Numbered from the stretch's first letter, positions 1 to 12,345 are shown. The stretch: 54,381 bases of DNA from Scytalidium lignicola (GCA_002812745.2 NCSJ02000292.1:1-54381), one strand, 5' to 3'. The notes: generated by a model not told the origin, from the sequence alone. A program made the numbers and translations.

Positions 1-367
1 CTTGTTTATTTATTTAATTGTAAAGACCTTCCTTTCCATCCAACCCGAGCCTTCTCCTCGCCGGCAATACTGCGTTACTGTGCAGTAATATCCACAAGGC
101 TGCGCTGGTCCAGGTACGAGGAGAGGTCGATAATTAACTGTGTAAAGCTGGTACAGGACTGAGAAAAAGAAAAGTTGGGACCAAACGGGCAAAGTCACTC
201 TTCACTCAAGTGACACTCACTTAATCACACTTACTTACTCATCCGCCACCCACCACCTCGAACTCAAAACTCACTTCCGCGCACACACACATACACACAC
301 TCCCACTTCTGCTTCAATCTCCCTCCAGATTGAGAGCTTTCTTTCTCGTGGCATCTTTTCGCTCAAG
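1..367. other. Promoter and 5' leader region of the Ysc84-like gene
   Basis: No gene is supported here. The last 180 bases are rich in CA and CT, with a CA microsatellite near 281-300, which is usual for a fungal 5' leader. The leader runs directly into the start codon of the downstream actin-patch gene. Confidence 0.5.
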
Positions 368-2494
368 ATGCAGAAGGTGGCCGCCATTCTGCCCTCCTGG
401 GACAAAACCAAGACCCATAGCAAGAAGGGCTTCGATAAAGTCTGGGGATGGGCTGATAAGCTCGGTGCGCCGGTCAACAGGCTCAGCAACCGCATTGGCA
501 GCGAGGCCTTCTGGCCCACCACCCTCGACAAGGAGAGCGACAAAGCTGCCCGCATCTTGAGATCCTTCTGCAGTAAGTCTTGTTGTATTTCTTCTTGATT
601 TCTTCTTCCTTTTCTTTGCAAAATTTTACATTTGGTTTAAATCAATTTGGTGAGGGGACTTTTTGGGTGAAGCTGTTTTTAAACTTATTCTGCGGCGCTG
701 GCTGACGATGACGCAACAACAACAGAGGATGGCTTCTACACCGAGGAAGAGCGACCTTCAGACCAAGCCGGCCCAAAGCAGAAACAGAAAGTCTTGAAGA
801 AGATTCCCCAAAAGGTCATTCAGAATGCCGTCGGTCTCGCCATCTTCACCACCATGCGCACTGGCTTGTGGGTGTCCGGTGCCGGTGGTTCCGGCATCTT
901 GGTTGCGCGCAAGGAGGATGGAACATGGTCTCCACCCTCCGGTATCTTGCTGCATACGGCCGGATTGGGATTCCTCGTCGGTGTCGACATCTACGACTGT
1001 GTCCTCGTCATCAACAATCGCAAGGCTCTCGAGGCCTTCACCAAGATCCGAGCGACCCTCGGCGGCGAGATCAGCGCCGTGGCCGGTCCCGTTGGCATGG
1101 GCGGGGTCCTGGAGAACGATGGAAAGTGGAAACAGGCAAATCGACCTGTATTTACCTACCTGAAATCCCGAGGCTTCTATGCCGGCGTACAAGTCGACGG
1201 CACAATCATCATCGAGCGTAATGATGAGAACGAGCGTTTCTACGGTCAAAAGATAGGCGTCGTTGATATCTTGGCGGGGAAGGTCCGTCATGCGCCTCCA
1301 GAAATCAAAATGCTGATGGAAACATTGAAGGCTGCAGAAGGTAGTTCCGATGTCGATCAGGAGCTGATGGAGGAGTTGGAAGGACAGCCTGCTCCGGGAG
1401 ATGTCGATGTTGACGCCCCTGGTGGTAGGATATTTGGTATTCCCGAGCCCGACGATCCAGATCCATTTGGAGTCCTCGCTTTGGAAAAAGAAGGACTCGA
1501 GATCCGTGAGGCTGGAACAAAGTCTAGACCGTCGAGTCAGCAGTTCGAGTACAACCCGAGCCCTACAAGCCCGGTATACAACAAATTCCACCGAAGGAGC
1601 ATGGATACGTCCGGAACAAGAAGCAACCGGGAGAGCTATATATCAACCATAAGTTCCCGCGCGAGATGGAGTCAGAGTCTGGATAGGTCATACACGACAT
1701 CCGAGATGGGAACCCAAACAGATGAAGTCATCACACCAATCACCAGCCCCACCCGCGACAGCTTTACTCGCGGAAAGATTGCCGAGGAGGATGAGCAAGA
1801 CGAGCCTTCAGAAGTTGATTACACAAAGATCGATCTCGGCCCTTACAGTAATATGAATGGCAGCCAAGATTTTGAAGGCACAACAGTAAACGGTAGCCCG
1901 CGAAGTCCGGAAGAACACGAGAACGGCATGCACCATGTTTCCTCCATGGATAACAGCTTTATCTCAGTGGACGACGATGAGGAGGAGCCTGTTGTCTTTG
2001 AGGCTGCATCCACTCAGGCTACGGTTATGCGGCCCCAGGCTATCAAAGCTAGAGCCGGCGTTGTAAACATCCCAGCTCGAGTGCCACCACCATTACCACC
2101 TAGGAACAACGCCCGACGAGTGAAGGTGCAGATGGTGGATGAGGCTAGCGGATGGAGCCCTTTGAAGTCTGACTTCGAGGACGTTGAGCTGAAGGGAGCC
2201 GAGCGGAAGTCGAGTAGCGACTCAAATGGCCCGCACTCATTAAAGTCGGAAACAAAGGCTGACGAGACAGAGAAGGAGAAGGAGGATAAGAAGGAAGAAG
2301 ATAGTACAGAAGAGAGCACCGAAGCTGAAAAGCCCAAGGAAAAAGACCATGAAAATGAAAAGGTCCTCACCAACGGTTCTACTGACTATCTCAATGGCGC
2401 ACACTCCCACTCCCATGCAACCTCCCCCTTTCCAGAGAAGGAAGAAGGCGACAAGTTCCACAGCGTTCCAGGTAGCCCTAACGAGTTTGCATGA
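368..2494 (+). CDS. SYLF/Ysc84-domain actin-patch protein
   Basis: Two exons, 368-572 and 726-2494, give 657 residues; the 153-base intron has a GTAAGT donor and a GCTGAC branch-like site 19 bases before its acceptor. Residues about 75-275 form a SYLF (DUF500/Ysc84) domain, with family-typical stretches such as DGFYTEEE, GLAIFTTMRTGLW and GSGILVARKEDG. The family binds phosphoinositides and actin filaments and works at cortical endocytic patches. Yeast Ysc84 and Lsb3 end in an SH3 domain; none is visible here. Instead the C-terminal half is long, acidic and low-complexity, and holds a PPPLPPR proline motif near residue 522 that could itself bind SH3 partners. The start at 368 is the first ATG of the exon and directly begins conserved sequence. 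Family assignment is firm; the role is inferred from the family. Confidence 0.93.
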
Positions 2495-3694
2495 ATTTCA
2501 ACGCACTCAGGATTTCAGGATGCACATGAACGGAACGTATGAAAACGAAAGGGAAAAGGAGCTATTTTACACGACACTCGAAAAAGGAAATAGAATGAAT
2601 GTAATGGATGATTATAAACAAAGGACGAACACCCATTTTCTTATTCCTCTTTCCCTTCTCTCTCAAACATGGTGGGACGGTGGCGGGGGTGTAGGCAGGG
2701 GAAGGGAGGCACTTCTTTTTCTTTTGGAATCTGGGATACGGGAACTTGACCGTATCCAACGGTGTAATTGGGCTCTTCGGTTTAATGTTAATGTTTTGGG
2801 AAGGAGCTTTGGAATCGGGACTTTAACACTTTTTTTTTTTTGCGCATTGGGATGAGAGAGAGAAAGATCAGCTTAAAAACACCATAAGCAGGGGAGGATG
2901 ACGGACGGTAGTAAAGGGGGAGAGAGGAGAAGGCTCAAAAATTAAGTGGATAGAGAGAGGCCATTCATGGGAAATAAATCATCGGAACGGAATAGGTTAT
3001 ATACGTAAACAAAACGTATCATTATATATACATGGATGTGTGTGCGTGTGTGGTGAGTGTGTGTAGGTAGTAGATAGTAGATATAGTTTAGGGAGGTTGG
3101 GGCAAGGTTTTAGTTTGTATGGCATAATTACATAGTTTTACAGAAGGGGTTTCAAAGGAGGGGTTAAGACCAGGAAAGTGGTTACTAATTTTAAGTTATA
3201 ATTTTTNATATTTAAATTCTGTGTTGGTTCAGATTAAGTTTCATGAAATGAAATGAAAAGCACTTCCCCACCCCCATACATAATATGTAAATGTATAAAC
3301 CATGTATAAACCCCCTTCCCTAGCTTCATCTACTCAATTCACCAATCTAATATCACATGCACAGGCAGAATGAAAAGGACACTGTATGTAAATTGTCAAA
3401 TGTCAAATAACGTTACATAACATTAATCTGCAATGCCCTAGTGTTTTTTATTCTCTCCCCGAACAACGTCATCAATCAATCCAACACGCTATGCAACATC
3501 CCCACAACTCATGCACTTTCTCCTTCAGTCTTTCTCTCTTCTCTCGCTCTCTTGAAAGACACTCCTCGCTAAACAAAACATATAATGGACATACATGATA
3601 TCCAATCTTCAACGAATCGAAACAGGGGGGGTCATTATGAAGAGACAAAAAAAAAANGTAGAAAAAGGTTTTAAATATCCAAGAAAATTTCCGC
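2495..3694. other. Intergenic region between convergent genes
   Basis: This 1.2 kb lies between the 3' ends of two converging genes and presumably holds both 3' UTRs. It is AT-rich with TG/GT runs near 3040-3065 and N placeholders at 3207 and 3657. No coding sequence, tRNA or repeat family was recognised. Confidence 0.5.
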
Positions 3695-5267
3695 CTATAT
3701 CAATGCAATTATAGCAGCAAATGCAGCAAGTAGCATGCCGGCTGATCCACCGATCTTACCAGCTCCGTTGCTCAACTCCAATGGTGCTGTGCTAGAAGCT
3801 CCTGCGGCAGCACTTGTGGTTGTCTCGTATGGAGGTGGCACAACACCGGTTCCAGTGCCAACTGGTCCGGGTACGAACTTACCAGGACCGGTTGGGTATG
3901 GTGCAGCCGGTATCGAAGCAACGGGAGTTGTGGAAGGAACAGGGATAACAGCGACGGTAGATTCAACAACCACTGCAACGGTAGAGGTAGAGTGGATAAC
4001 TTCCATAGTGACATACGTTGTGAAAGTGCTCTTCAAAGTGGTTACTGGGCTTGGGTTTACAGCTGCGACATAGCCTGGCTGAGTCGGCACTGCTGTTGTC
4101 TGAACAGCGGAAGTAGCACTCTCCTCGACAGGGCAAACCGTAGTGTAGAGTGGGATGATCTCGGTGGTGACCTGAGGATGACCGCTCCTGGCTGGGCAGT
4201 TGGTTACTTCTGGAGCACAAGAGGTGATAGTGCGGACGCGAGTGGTATAGACGGTCGAAGTAGTCAATGCCGGCGGAGTGGATGTTGGGTGGCCACCGTT
4301 AACCTTGGTTGAAGTCTCCGTTGCAGTTACGGGGCAGATGGTCGTGTACAGCGCAATCGTCTCGGTCGTGACTTGAGGATGGCCGCTCCTGGCTGGGCAG
4401 TCGGTGACTGTTGGGGCGCAAGAAGTGATCGTGCGCACACGTGTAGTGTAGACAGTGGAGGTGGTCAGCTCTACGGAGGTGGTGCTTGTGACGGTGCTTG
4501 TGGTGATGCCAGTTGTCTGCGATACACCACCAAGTGAGGTCGAGGAGACGACAGAAGTTGAGCTGGTTATTGCTGCAGATCCGCTTGTTGAAGTAGTGGA
4601 AGTAGAGTTGGCATACTTAGTAGTGCTTCTAGTCAGGGTAACAGACGTAGAGCTGATTGTCGTGACGGCAGGCGCCGTAGTCGTCGTGTTTGAATACTTG
4701 GTAGTAGTCAAAGAGGTAGACTTGGACACGCTTGCTGTAGTGGTCAATGCAGAGCTTGTTGAGATAGCAGATGTAGAAATGCTGGATGAAGTGGATAGCG
4801 TAGAAGCGCTAGTAGTAGAGTTTGAATACTTAGTGCTAGATGTAGTTGGTACCGAGGTTGTTGTAGCACTTAGAGTAGTCGTGACGGTAGTCGTGGTTGT
4901 CTCTGACGTAGTCGTGGACTCCGAGGTAGTTGAGCTGCTAGTGGTGGTAGTAGGGGCGGAGGTAGTGGTTGTCGTCGTCGTCGTAGTTGTCGTTGTGGGG
5001 AGACTGGTAGTGGCAGTGGTCGTGGTTGGAGAAGTTGTTGTGGTGGTAGTCGTAGTTGTAGTAGGGGTTGTGGTTGTAGGAGTGGTGGTTGTGGTAGAAG
5101 TCGTTGTGGTGCTGGTGGTAGTGGTGGTAGTGGGNAGAGGGGGTGGTCGTCGTGGTCGTAGTCGTAGTCGTAGGAGTAGTAGTGGTAGTGGTAGTGGTAG
5201 TGGTTGTCGTAGTAGTGGTGGTAGGAGTAGTGGTTGTAGTGGTGGTGGTAGGAGTAGTAGTTGTTGT
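3695..5267 (-). CDS. C-terminal part of a Thr/Ser-rich GPI-anchored mucin-like wall protein (5' end missing)
   Basis: The open frame is dominated by threonine and serine, first as long Thr runs and then as mixed Ser/Thr sequence with KYSNSTT and KYANSTS blocks. Two copies of a block of about 60 residues follow, each with TTSTVYTTRVRTITSCAP, a CPARSGHPQVTTE segment and a CPV cysteine. The C-terminus has a small-residue/hydrophobic tail (GAGKIGGSAGMLLAAFAAI), a typical GPI-attachment signal, so the mature protein would be a heavily O-glycosylated, cell-wall-anchored adhesin or mucin. No signal peptide or start is visible. Going upstream, the Thr frame continues through the N at 5135 only if the N is treated as zero length, and reaches about 5267, where it meets Tup1-type sequence in another frame. 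The true 5' end therefore seems absent from the window. Boundary is approximate. Confidence 0.6.
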
Positions 5268-5889
5268 GGTGGAGGAGGCGCCAGTCCAGGACCGTTCTGT
5301 CCTCCCGCCATAATACCACCAAAGAGGTCTCGCGGACCATGACCGATGGAGGGAGGAGCTTGTGAAGGACCTGGGTGTTGAGGTGGACCACCGATGCCCG
5401 CTGGACGGGGAGCGCCTCCGCGAGCCTCGAGCTCACGGTGCAAACGTTGTATTTCCTCATCATACCTAACCACGTGTATTAGCACTGTGAAGAGTCCGAG
5501 AACCATAGTAATAGTAGCAGTAGAAGCATTAGGCCATACTTTGCCTTCAGAGCGATATGTGTCTGTTCCATTTGGTACACCTTTTCTCGGACCAGCTGCA
5601 TCTCTTGGATCTGGGCGGCAACTAGCGACTGTCAGCAAAGAATTGCATACATTTGTCATCTCCTATTGCCATGCGCAGCTCCGCAGTAAAGGATAGCTGA
5701 AGCGCGCATGCCAGTTGTAGAGGATTTTTTGGCTCGGGTTGGGAGGGGATCGAACTTACTGTTGTGCTCATATTCTCCACTGGCTCGAGCCTGATTTTCG
5801 AACTCTGCGCGAATGCCATCCAGCAACTCATTCAAGCGCGTGTTTCCCGAGGCAGGCCCCAAGCCTCGATGTGGATTGTACATAGACAT
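5261..5889 (-). CDS. tup1: Tup1-type corepressor, N-terminal exons only (truncated)
   Basis: Three exons on the reverse strand (5889-5760, 5621-5540, 5465 to about 5261) encode the Tup1/RcoA N-terminal tetramerisation helix: NTRLNELLDGIRAEFENQ, then IAAQIQEMQLVREKVYQMEQ, then KAKYDEEIQRLHRELEARGG. This is followed by the usual Pro/Gly/Gln linker ending in GLAPPPPQQ. In the family this segment forms the coiled coil that binds Ssn6/Cyc8, and seven C-terminal WD40 repeats contact DNA-binding repressors. No WD40 repeat is present in the window. After PPPPQQ the sequence turns into the codons of a Thr-rich mucin read out of frame. The start at 5889 is the first ATG and matches the family N-terminus. 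Both introns are GT-AG and keep frame. Either the assembly is chimeric or the gene is broken here. Confidence 0.8.
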
Positions 5890-7266
5890 GGTCGAAAGGA
5901 GTGGTGGAATCGACGGTGTTGCAGTGTTTTTTCACTCTTTTAATTTCCCGAGACGTGATGCTAGAGAAAGAAAGAAAGAATGAGGGAGAAGAGAGCTGTT
6001 GACTGGCAGTGCTCAAGCCAAAGCCTTTAAAAAGAATCCAGGTCGATGCCGACCACAAGGAAGGGAGGAAATAAGATGCGACCGACAAAGAACCTCCAGC
6101 AGACGAGAATGAAGGTTGATGAAAGTAGACGAGGTAAAATCCGATGGATGTCGTCGACAGGAAATCGGCGTGCGCAGGGCCAGCTCCGGGGGGGTCGTGC
6201 GCCCCAAAACACTACTAGGTGGTCGTAGCTGGCGAGAATGGGGATGGGATGCAGCCGCAGCAACCACAAACGGATCACGCGTCCGAAGGCAACAAGTTCG
6301 GCAGGCTTCCTTTTTCAGAATAATAATAGGGCTAGGAGGGAAGGGTGGTGATGATAATAAGGAGGAGGAGGAGAGTGATGGTTATGGTGAGATGATGAGA
6401 GTTGGGAAATGAAGATGGAGATGTGTTTTGAGCACCGGGCGAAGGAGACCAGAAGAGAAAGGCAAGAAGGCAAAAAGAGAGGGAGAGGCAACAGGGCGGC
6501 TGGGTCCTAAACAAGAAGGCACGAACGGGGTTGAACTTAGTAGATGCAGCAGCAGCAGCAGGCGGCGGAGGCAAGGGGCCAAGGGAATTTTTAGACCTTT
6601 TTCCTTTACGAACGGGCGCGAGTTGCAGCTGGCCAACCGGGACATTTCCTGGGGCAAACCTTAAAATCGATTTAATGTGAAAGCTTCAGGCCGACTTTTT
6701 CGCGCGAGATGTGCGACATCCGAGGCGGCGACACCCAAACTCCTTCTGGCCCCCACCATGAAAAAAAACCCCCATTGCTCTTGGCATAAGGTTGCTGACA
6801 TAACGACGGGCGACTGCACCGAAGATTCTTTGGTGATCATAAGTCGTTATTATAATTATAATAATTATAATAATAATAGTTATAGTTATAATATAATGAA
6901 TGATATTTTGATTTTGATTTTGATTTTTAGAATCACCATTCTGACCTAAGGCAGCATTCTTGCAAGCACTGTGTTCTCTTTTTGGACTACGGTCTCACTA
7001 CCCCCTCAATTCCTTCTCACACACCCTGACCATTCTTACATACATTCAGACATTCAGACATTCAGACATACATACACACACACCACAGACCGTACAGCAT
7101 AGTACAGTACATTACAGGAACACAGACTCACACTACTGCGCTGACTACAGTCTGTGTGCACTGTGTGTGTGTGCAATGGTCCTCATAGCTGCGGCTGCAA
7201 TCAATCCATCAATCAATCATCTGCATCGGCCTGCGACATGCATCCACCATCCACCATCCACCATCC

Positions 7267-7299
<33 letters not shown>

Positions 7300-8854
7300 C
7301 CCCTGCTGAATACAGATGAGGAAACCCGAAGCACGTACGTAAGTACCAGTAAAGCACCAGTCCAGTGCCCATTAAGTCATCTCACTACCACTCGTCGTCG
7401 TCGTAGCGTTCATAATTGCTACAAAAGCAGCCTCCTGCTGGGAATAATGAATAATTGCTGGGGAAGGGGCGCGCCCACATCGCTCGCCAGGATAACGTCA
7501 ACGACCAACCCAAAATAGGGTTGCAGCATAAATACCTCCGTACTGTAATTACTACTCTCCTACTGTAGTCTATACACCACCGTGACGATGGAGTATTATT
7601 AAACTTTCCATTCCAAAGGCAAAGAATATTACGAGATACTTGAAGCATAATCAATTCCGTAATGAGAGCAAATCCCATATCCCTAGCGATCCAAAGATGG
7701 ATAGAGGTTGATCAGCACGTTATCGCCGTGCTAGTATGATTCTTAAACGTTAATTTATCCATCATCGCTCATCGCTTGTGAAGCTAGGGGGAGCTGTCAA
7801 GGGAAAGCCATTAATGTAGAAGCATATATGTGCACATCACAGCTTCAAAGGAGGAGAGGTTCTTGTGCCGTATGTATGTAATGATAGATAACTCGAGCAC
7901 ATGGCTGTTTGCGGGATGACGAATGGATGGGAGCAAACATCGACTCTACTAGCGGTAATTAGCTAGGAGAACCATCCAATTGATTATCGAGCAGCATCAA
8001 GATCACGTGATGGAACACCAGACAGACAAACCCCATTGGGAGTCGAGTCAGTCACCGAGAACATTTGAGATAATAAATCTCCATTTTGATGATCAATCCC
8101 CGTATTCGTCCTTTAAAACAAAATGAGCAATGGAAAATGGAAGCAGTCTCTGCTGATAATCTTGCGTGATAAATGGAGCCTTTTTCTCTGTTTTGATATT
8201 GGGGTGAAGAGGGCAATCCACTGCCAAATGCCCAAATGCCCAGACATGCCCCGACTCCATTTCCCCTGACCCAGATCCGGATGGAGAAACGGCCGACGGA
8301 CGGTTGTCAGACCACAAAGCAGCAGAGCAGCGGGCTCTTGACAGCTTGCGACGATGATTCGTGACATCCGTTTCCACCCCGCGACGTTCATTGGCGCAAA
8401 ACCCAACTTTGCCCTTTTGGTCATTTTTGGTTTCTCTGTCCCTTTTTTCGTAATCGGGTTTTGCGGTCGGCGTTTTGTACCTGAGCTGCCAAAAATGAAG
8501 GGACGCGCTTGCCAATGGCTACCAGATTTACGTTGCCGGGGTCCCTCGTTGATCGATCATGGCTCTCAAATGACCCGCTTCCCAATCTTTTTTAATTCCT
8601 CCCCTCCCTCTCGACTCAAAGTTATTCTTCCTCTTCTTCTTCTCTCCTTCATCCTACCTCTCTCTGTCTTCCTCTCCAGCATCGTCCAGGCCGATTCCAG
8701 CTGGCCCATCCAATCTGGCATTTACTTGCTAGAGTTCGCGACGNTTTGTCAACAACAAAAAAAAAAGTGTTAATTGTTTAATCATTAAACAACAACCAAT
8801 CGCCCCCCTCCCACCCCTTTTTGACCCGACTTTCGCGAACCTGTCGCCGCCAAT
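5890..8854. other. Long divergent intergenic region between Tup1-type exons and ERG3
   Basis: Nearly 3 kb separate the two divergent starts. It contains GA-rich and AT-rich stretches, a TTA/ATA tract near 6845-6895, a GATTTT repeat near 6906-6928, an ATCA microsatellite near 7267-7299, and a CT-rich stretch near 8595-8690 that looks like the ERG3 leader. Short open frames here have no recognisable protein features. I see no RNA gene. Confidence 0.5.
7267..7299. repeat. ATCA tetranucleotide microsatellite
   Basis: About eight tandem ATCA units are visible directly, following an imperfect CCATCCACCATC array. It lies in noncoding DNA. Confidence 0.85.
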
Positions 8855-9955
8855 ATGGATATCCTCCTCGAAGCTACAGATACCTTTTTCTTTGACTATG
8901 CCTACTCAGCAATTCTTCCTGCGGCTCCTGCGCCATACAATCTGGGTGGCAACTCGACCTTGACAGCGACCACAGACGCCTCGGCCTGGCAGTACCACCC
9001 AGCATCCAAGTACATATCATGGACACCGAGCGAAGCTGCCTACGCCAGTGCATGGTCGAGAGATAATATCTACCGCCAGGCAATGTCTCTGTTTCTCATC
9101 ACATGGTTAGGAAATCCCTCCGAACAGCCCCAAATAAATTGTGTTGATGTCTAACTCCCATGGTCAAACAGGGTCTTTGGCGCAGTCCTCTACTTCATCG
9201 TCTCAACCCTCTCCTACATCTTCATCTTCGACAAGTCGACCTTCAAGCACCCAAAATACCTGAAGAACCAGGTCCGCATGGAAATCGCCCAAGCCACCAC
9301 CTCCATGCCAGGCATGGCAGTCCTCACCGTACCTTTCTTCCTTGCTGAAATCCGAGGCTACTCCAAGATGTTCGATTCATACGACGATGCGCCCTTCCCG
9401 TGGTACAACTACCTCCAATTCCCTTTCTTCATCCTCTTTACCGATGCCTTCGTCTACATGATCCATCGTGCTCTGCACCATCCCCTCCTCTACAAGAACC
9501 TGCACAAGCCTCACCACAAGTGGATCATGCCCACGCCCTACGCATCCATCGCTTTCCACCCCGTCGACGGCTGGGCGCAAAGTCTCCCATACCACATCTT
9601 CCCCTTCATCTTGCCTCTGCAGAAATGGGCATACCTGGTTCTCTTCTTCTTCGTGCAGGTCTGGACGGTGTTTATCCACGATGGTGAATACGTCGCAAAC
9701 TCGCCCATCATCAATGGCGCTGCCTGCCACACCATGCATCACTTGTACTTCAACTACAACTACGGACAGTACACCACGCTTTGGGATCGTCTGGGAGGCA
9801 GCTATCGTAAGCCAAATGAGGAGCTGTTCAGGAGAGAGAGCAAGATGGGAAAGAAGGAATGGGAGAAACAGGCTGCGGAGATGGAGAAGATAGTCAAGGA
9901 AGTTGAAGGAGAGGATGATCGGGTATATGGTGAAAATGCGAAGAAGAACTTGTAA
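8855..9955 (+). CDS. ERG3: C-5 sterol desaturase (lathosterol oxidase)
   Basis: Exons 8855-9105 and 9172-9955 give 344 residues, about the size of fungal Erg3 proteins. The protein is a multi-pass membrane enzyme of the fatty-acid hydroxylase superfamily. The three iron-binding histidine boxes are intact: HRALHH at about 182-187, HKPHH at about 195-199 and HTMHH at about 270-274. It introduces the C5-C6 double bond of the sterol B ring during ergosterol synthesis in the endoplasmic reticulum, using cytochrome b5 electrons. The 66-base intron interrupts the Trp codon at residue 84. The start is the first ATG after a CT-rich leader. The C-terminal tail is charged (KMGKKEWEKQ and following) and probably cytosolic. 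Filamentous fungi often carry two ERG3 paralogues; which one this is cannot be told here. Confidence 0.93.
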
Positions 9956-11134
9956 ATTTGGTTCCCGGACTGTTTTTTCTTCCTTTCCCACTTGGTCTTC
10001 TCTCCTCGCATTTCTCTCTTATGACTTCACTGATATCGCTCGGTGAAGCGTTGGATATCTACGACGGTACATTTACCGAAATGTAGATTTGGAAATAATT
10101 ACGGTTCTAACGACCCCCGACTCGATATTCNAAAAAAAAGAACTTCCATCTCTTAAGGTGGCAATTCTTTTATGCCGCAACAGAGGATGTTATCTTATTT
10201 CCTTACCTCTTTAATTTGGACTCTAGGGCTGGTGGTGGTGATGATGGTGGGAGGCAGGGATCAGGGGGCTGGTAAATACCTCTTCTCTCTCTCTGCATGA
10301 TTATATCTATTTTGAGGGGCGGGAATTCACTTTAGAGAGAAGAAAAGGTGGATTGTATATATATATTTTAGAAACCATACGTAATTACCTTACTTGGCGT
10401 CTAATACCTGATATTAATATTAATGACAAATATTTATGCTCGAAATGAGAATATATAAATAAGATGGTGGACTATTATACGTGAACATGATATTTAGTGA
10501 ATGGATGAATGTGACGGTCTTAAGTATTGTCTTAAGTGTTGTGTGAAGATAATCGCAAAAAGAAATCAGCTCTAGAAATATAGATAAAGACCAGNTTTTT
10601 TATATTTTTTTTNGCCATGGGGTATCTTGTAATAATTATAATTTTCTCTCTCTACTCTACTCTACTATACTATACTATCCTGTTCTGTACTGTCACAAGC
10701 AGTAAGTAATAAAGATAAGAGCCAATTCGACCTTGTCATTTCGTCAAAACTTTGCTATCTTTCTTCCAAAATGGAGAAGAGACGACCNTTTTTTTTTTTG
10801 CTTCCTTTCGATAAATGCAAATATCTCTTCTGGTTCCATGATTGCCTCCCTGTCCCCCTTAATAAAACCGTTCAACGCCTCCCTCTCCCTTGTAGTATAC
10901 AAAAAGAAGTTACTAATAGCGGTGGTGGTGGTAGTGGTGGTGGTAGGATCCTTGGTATCCTTTCTGTGGAAGTAAAAATGGATTATGATTATGATTTTCG
11001 TTTCTCTCCTCCTAACTTAGAAAACCAATAGTCAGGGGATGATACCATGGGAAAGAGAGTCAAAAGCAAGGCTTGCCTCCCTTCGCACCCTATCCTGATC
11101 CTGCTTTCCCCCCCCAGTCCTGGTTCTCTTAACT
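9956..11134. other. Intergenic region between convergent genes
   Basis: This 1.2 kb stretch lies between the converging ERG3 and HSH49 genes. It is AT-rich, with N placeholders at 10131, 10595, 10613 and about 10789, a CTACT/ATACT run near 10650-10678 and a GGTGGT run near 10921-10946. No gene was found. Confidence 0.5.
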
Positions 11135-12345
11135 TCACCTCCTCCCTCCATATCCAGGCGGACCCTGCTGCGGTACTCCTTGGGGTGGGAATCCAGGAGG
11201 CGGTACATTGAACCCAGGTGGCATCTGAGGCGGAACACCTCCACCGAAACCAGGTGGCATAGGCATGTTCTGGGGAAATCCGGGTGGTGGAGGCGCAAAG
11301 CCTGCGGGATGGAAATCTTGTGGGCCACCGTATCCTGCCTGTGAGGGGGGAGGACGTTGTGGTAGGCCGGATGGCGGAGGTGGGAGTGGTGCGTTTGGTC
11401 GTGGGACGGATGCGTGTTGTTGTTGTGGAGGAGGTGCGTGATGCATAGGTGGAGGAGCTGCATTATACCCTTGTTGTGGTGGAGGGCGTGAGAAACCTGC
11501 CGGGAGACCAACAGCTGGTGGAGCACCCATACCTGGTTGAGGCATGGAGTCCATCATTGATGGTGTCGCTGGAGTGTTTCCATTCATGAGAAGTTGGGGT
11601 GGGAGTTGGATTTCTGGCATTACGTTGTGCTTCTTTGCTTGGGTTGCTAACATTCTTTCTGCTGCATCGCCGTGTCTCTCGCCCTTGCCGTCTTTCTTGT
11701 AGGCATATTGCACCGAGATGTCCTTGTTCATAAGGTACTGCCCGTTCATATTCGCAATAGCGTCGTCAGAAGCTTCAAAGTTGGAGTAAGAGACGAAACC
11801 GTAGCCTTTGGAAAGACCGGCTTCATCACGAGCGATCTTGGGGGCCGAGATTAGGGAACCAAAGCGGGAGAAGGTGTCGTAGAGGGTTTTCTCGTCAACC
11901 ATCGGATCAAGATTGCCAATGAAAAGCTCGGCGCCCACTTCAACCGCCTTTTGTTTGTCTGCTGATGCCTGAAGAAAAATATCAGAAACCTATAACTTAA
12001 ACTAGGGAGTCCAGGAAATCATACCTTGTTCACTCGAATTGGTTTGCCATACAGCCTAACTTGGTTCATAATTCTAGCTGCATATTCTGCATCCTCCTCA
12101 CTGATGAACTCGACAAAGCCATAGCCCTGATGTGTTTGCGTAACGCGATCTTTTGGAAGATGTACATTCACGATTCGACCGGCTTGAAGCATAAGCTCCC
12201 AGATCAGACTGTCCGTCACGCGCTCATCGATATTGCCAATGTAGACAGTAGCTTCCTTGTCTTGCTCCCTAAACAATGCTTAGCTCTAAATACCAAAAAT
12301 TAGAAGCTAGATCATCTAGACTTACCAATGCCTAGCACCTGACAT
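11135..12345 (-). CDS. HSH49: U2 snRNP SF3b subunit 4 (Hsh49/SF3b4), two-RRM splicing factor
   Basis: Three exons (12345-12326, 12268-12025, 11968-11135) give 365 residues. The first exon is only 20 bases and encodes MSGARH plus part of a Trp codon, so the gene begins [22 protein letters not shown]1 has RNP2 VYIGNI and RNP1 [11 protein letters not shown]2 has RNP2 LFIGNL and RNP1 KGYGFVSY. The C-terminal 165 residues are Pro/Gly/Met-rich, as in metazoan SF3b4 and unlike the short yeast Hsh49. The family binds pre-mRNA near the branch site and contacts SF3b145/Cus1 within the 17S U2 snRNP. The start is divergent from TOM7 across 279 bases, so the two probably share a bidirectional promoter. 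Confidence 0.95.

Noticed and set aside
758..1591. Open frame of 277 residues on the - strand
   Set aside because: It lies wholly antisense to the conserved SYLF domain and has no family features.
4455..5342. Open frame of 295 residues on the + strand, Val-rich
   Set aside because: It is the complement of the Thr-rich mucin repeats; the valine runs come from reading ACC/ACT codons on the other strand.
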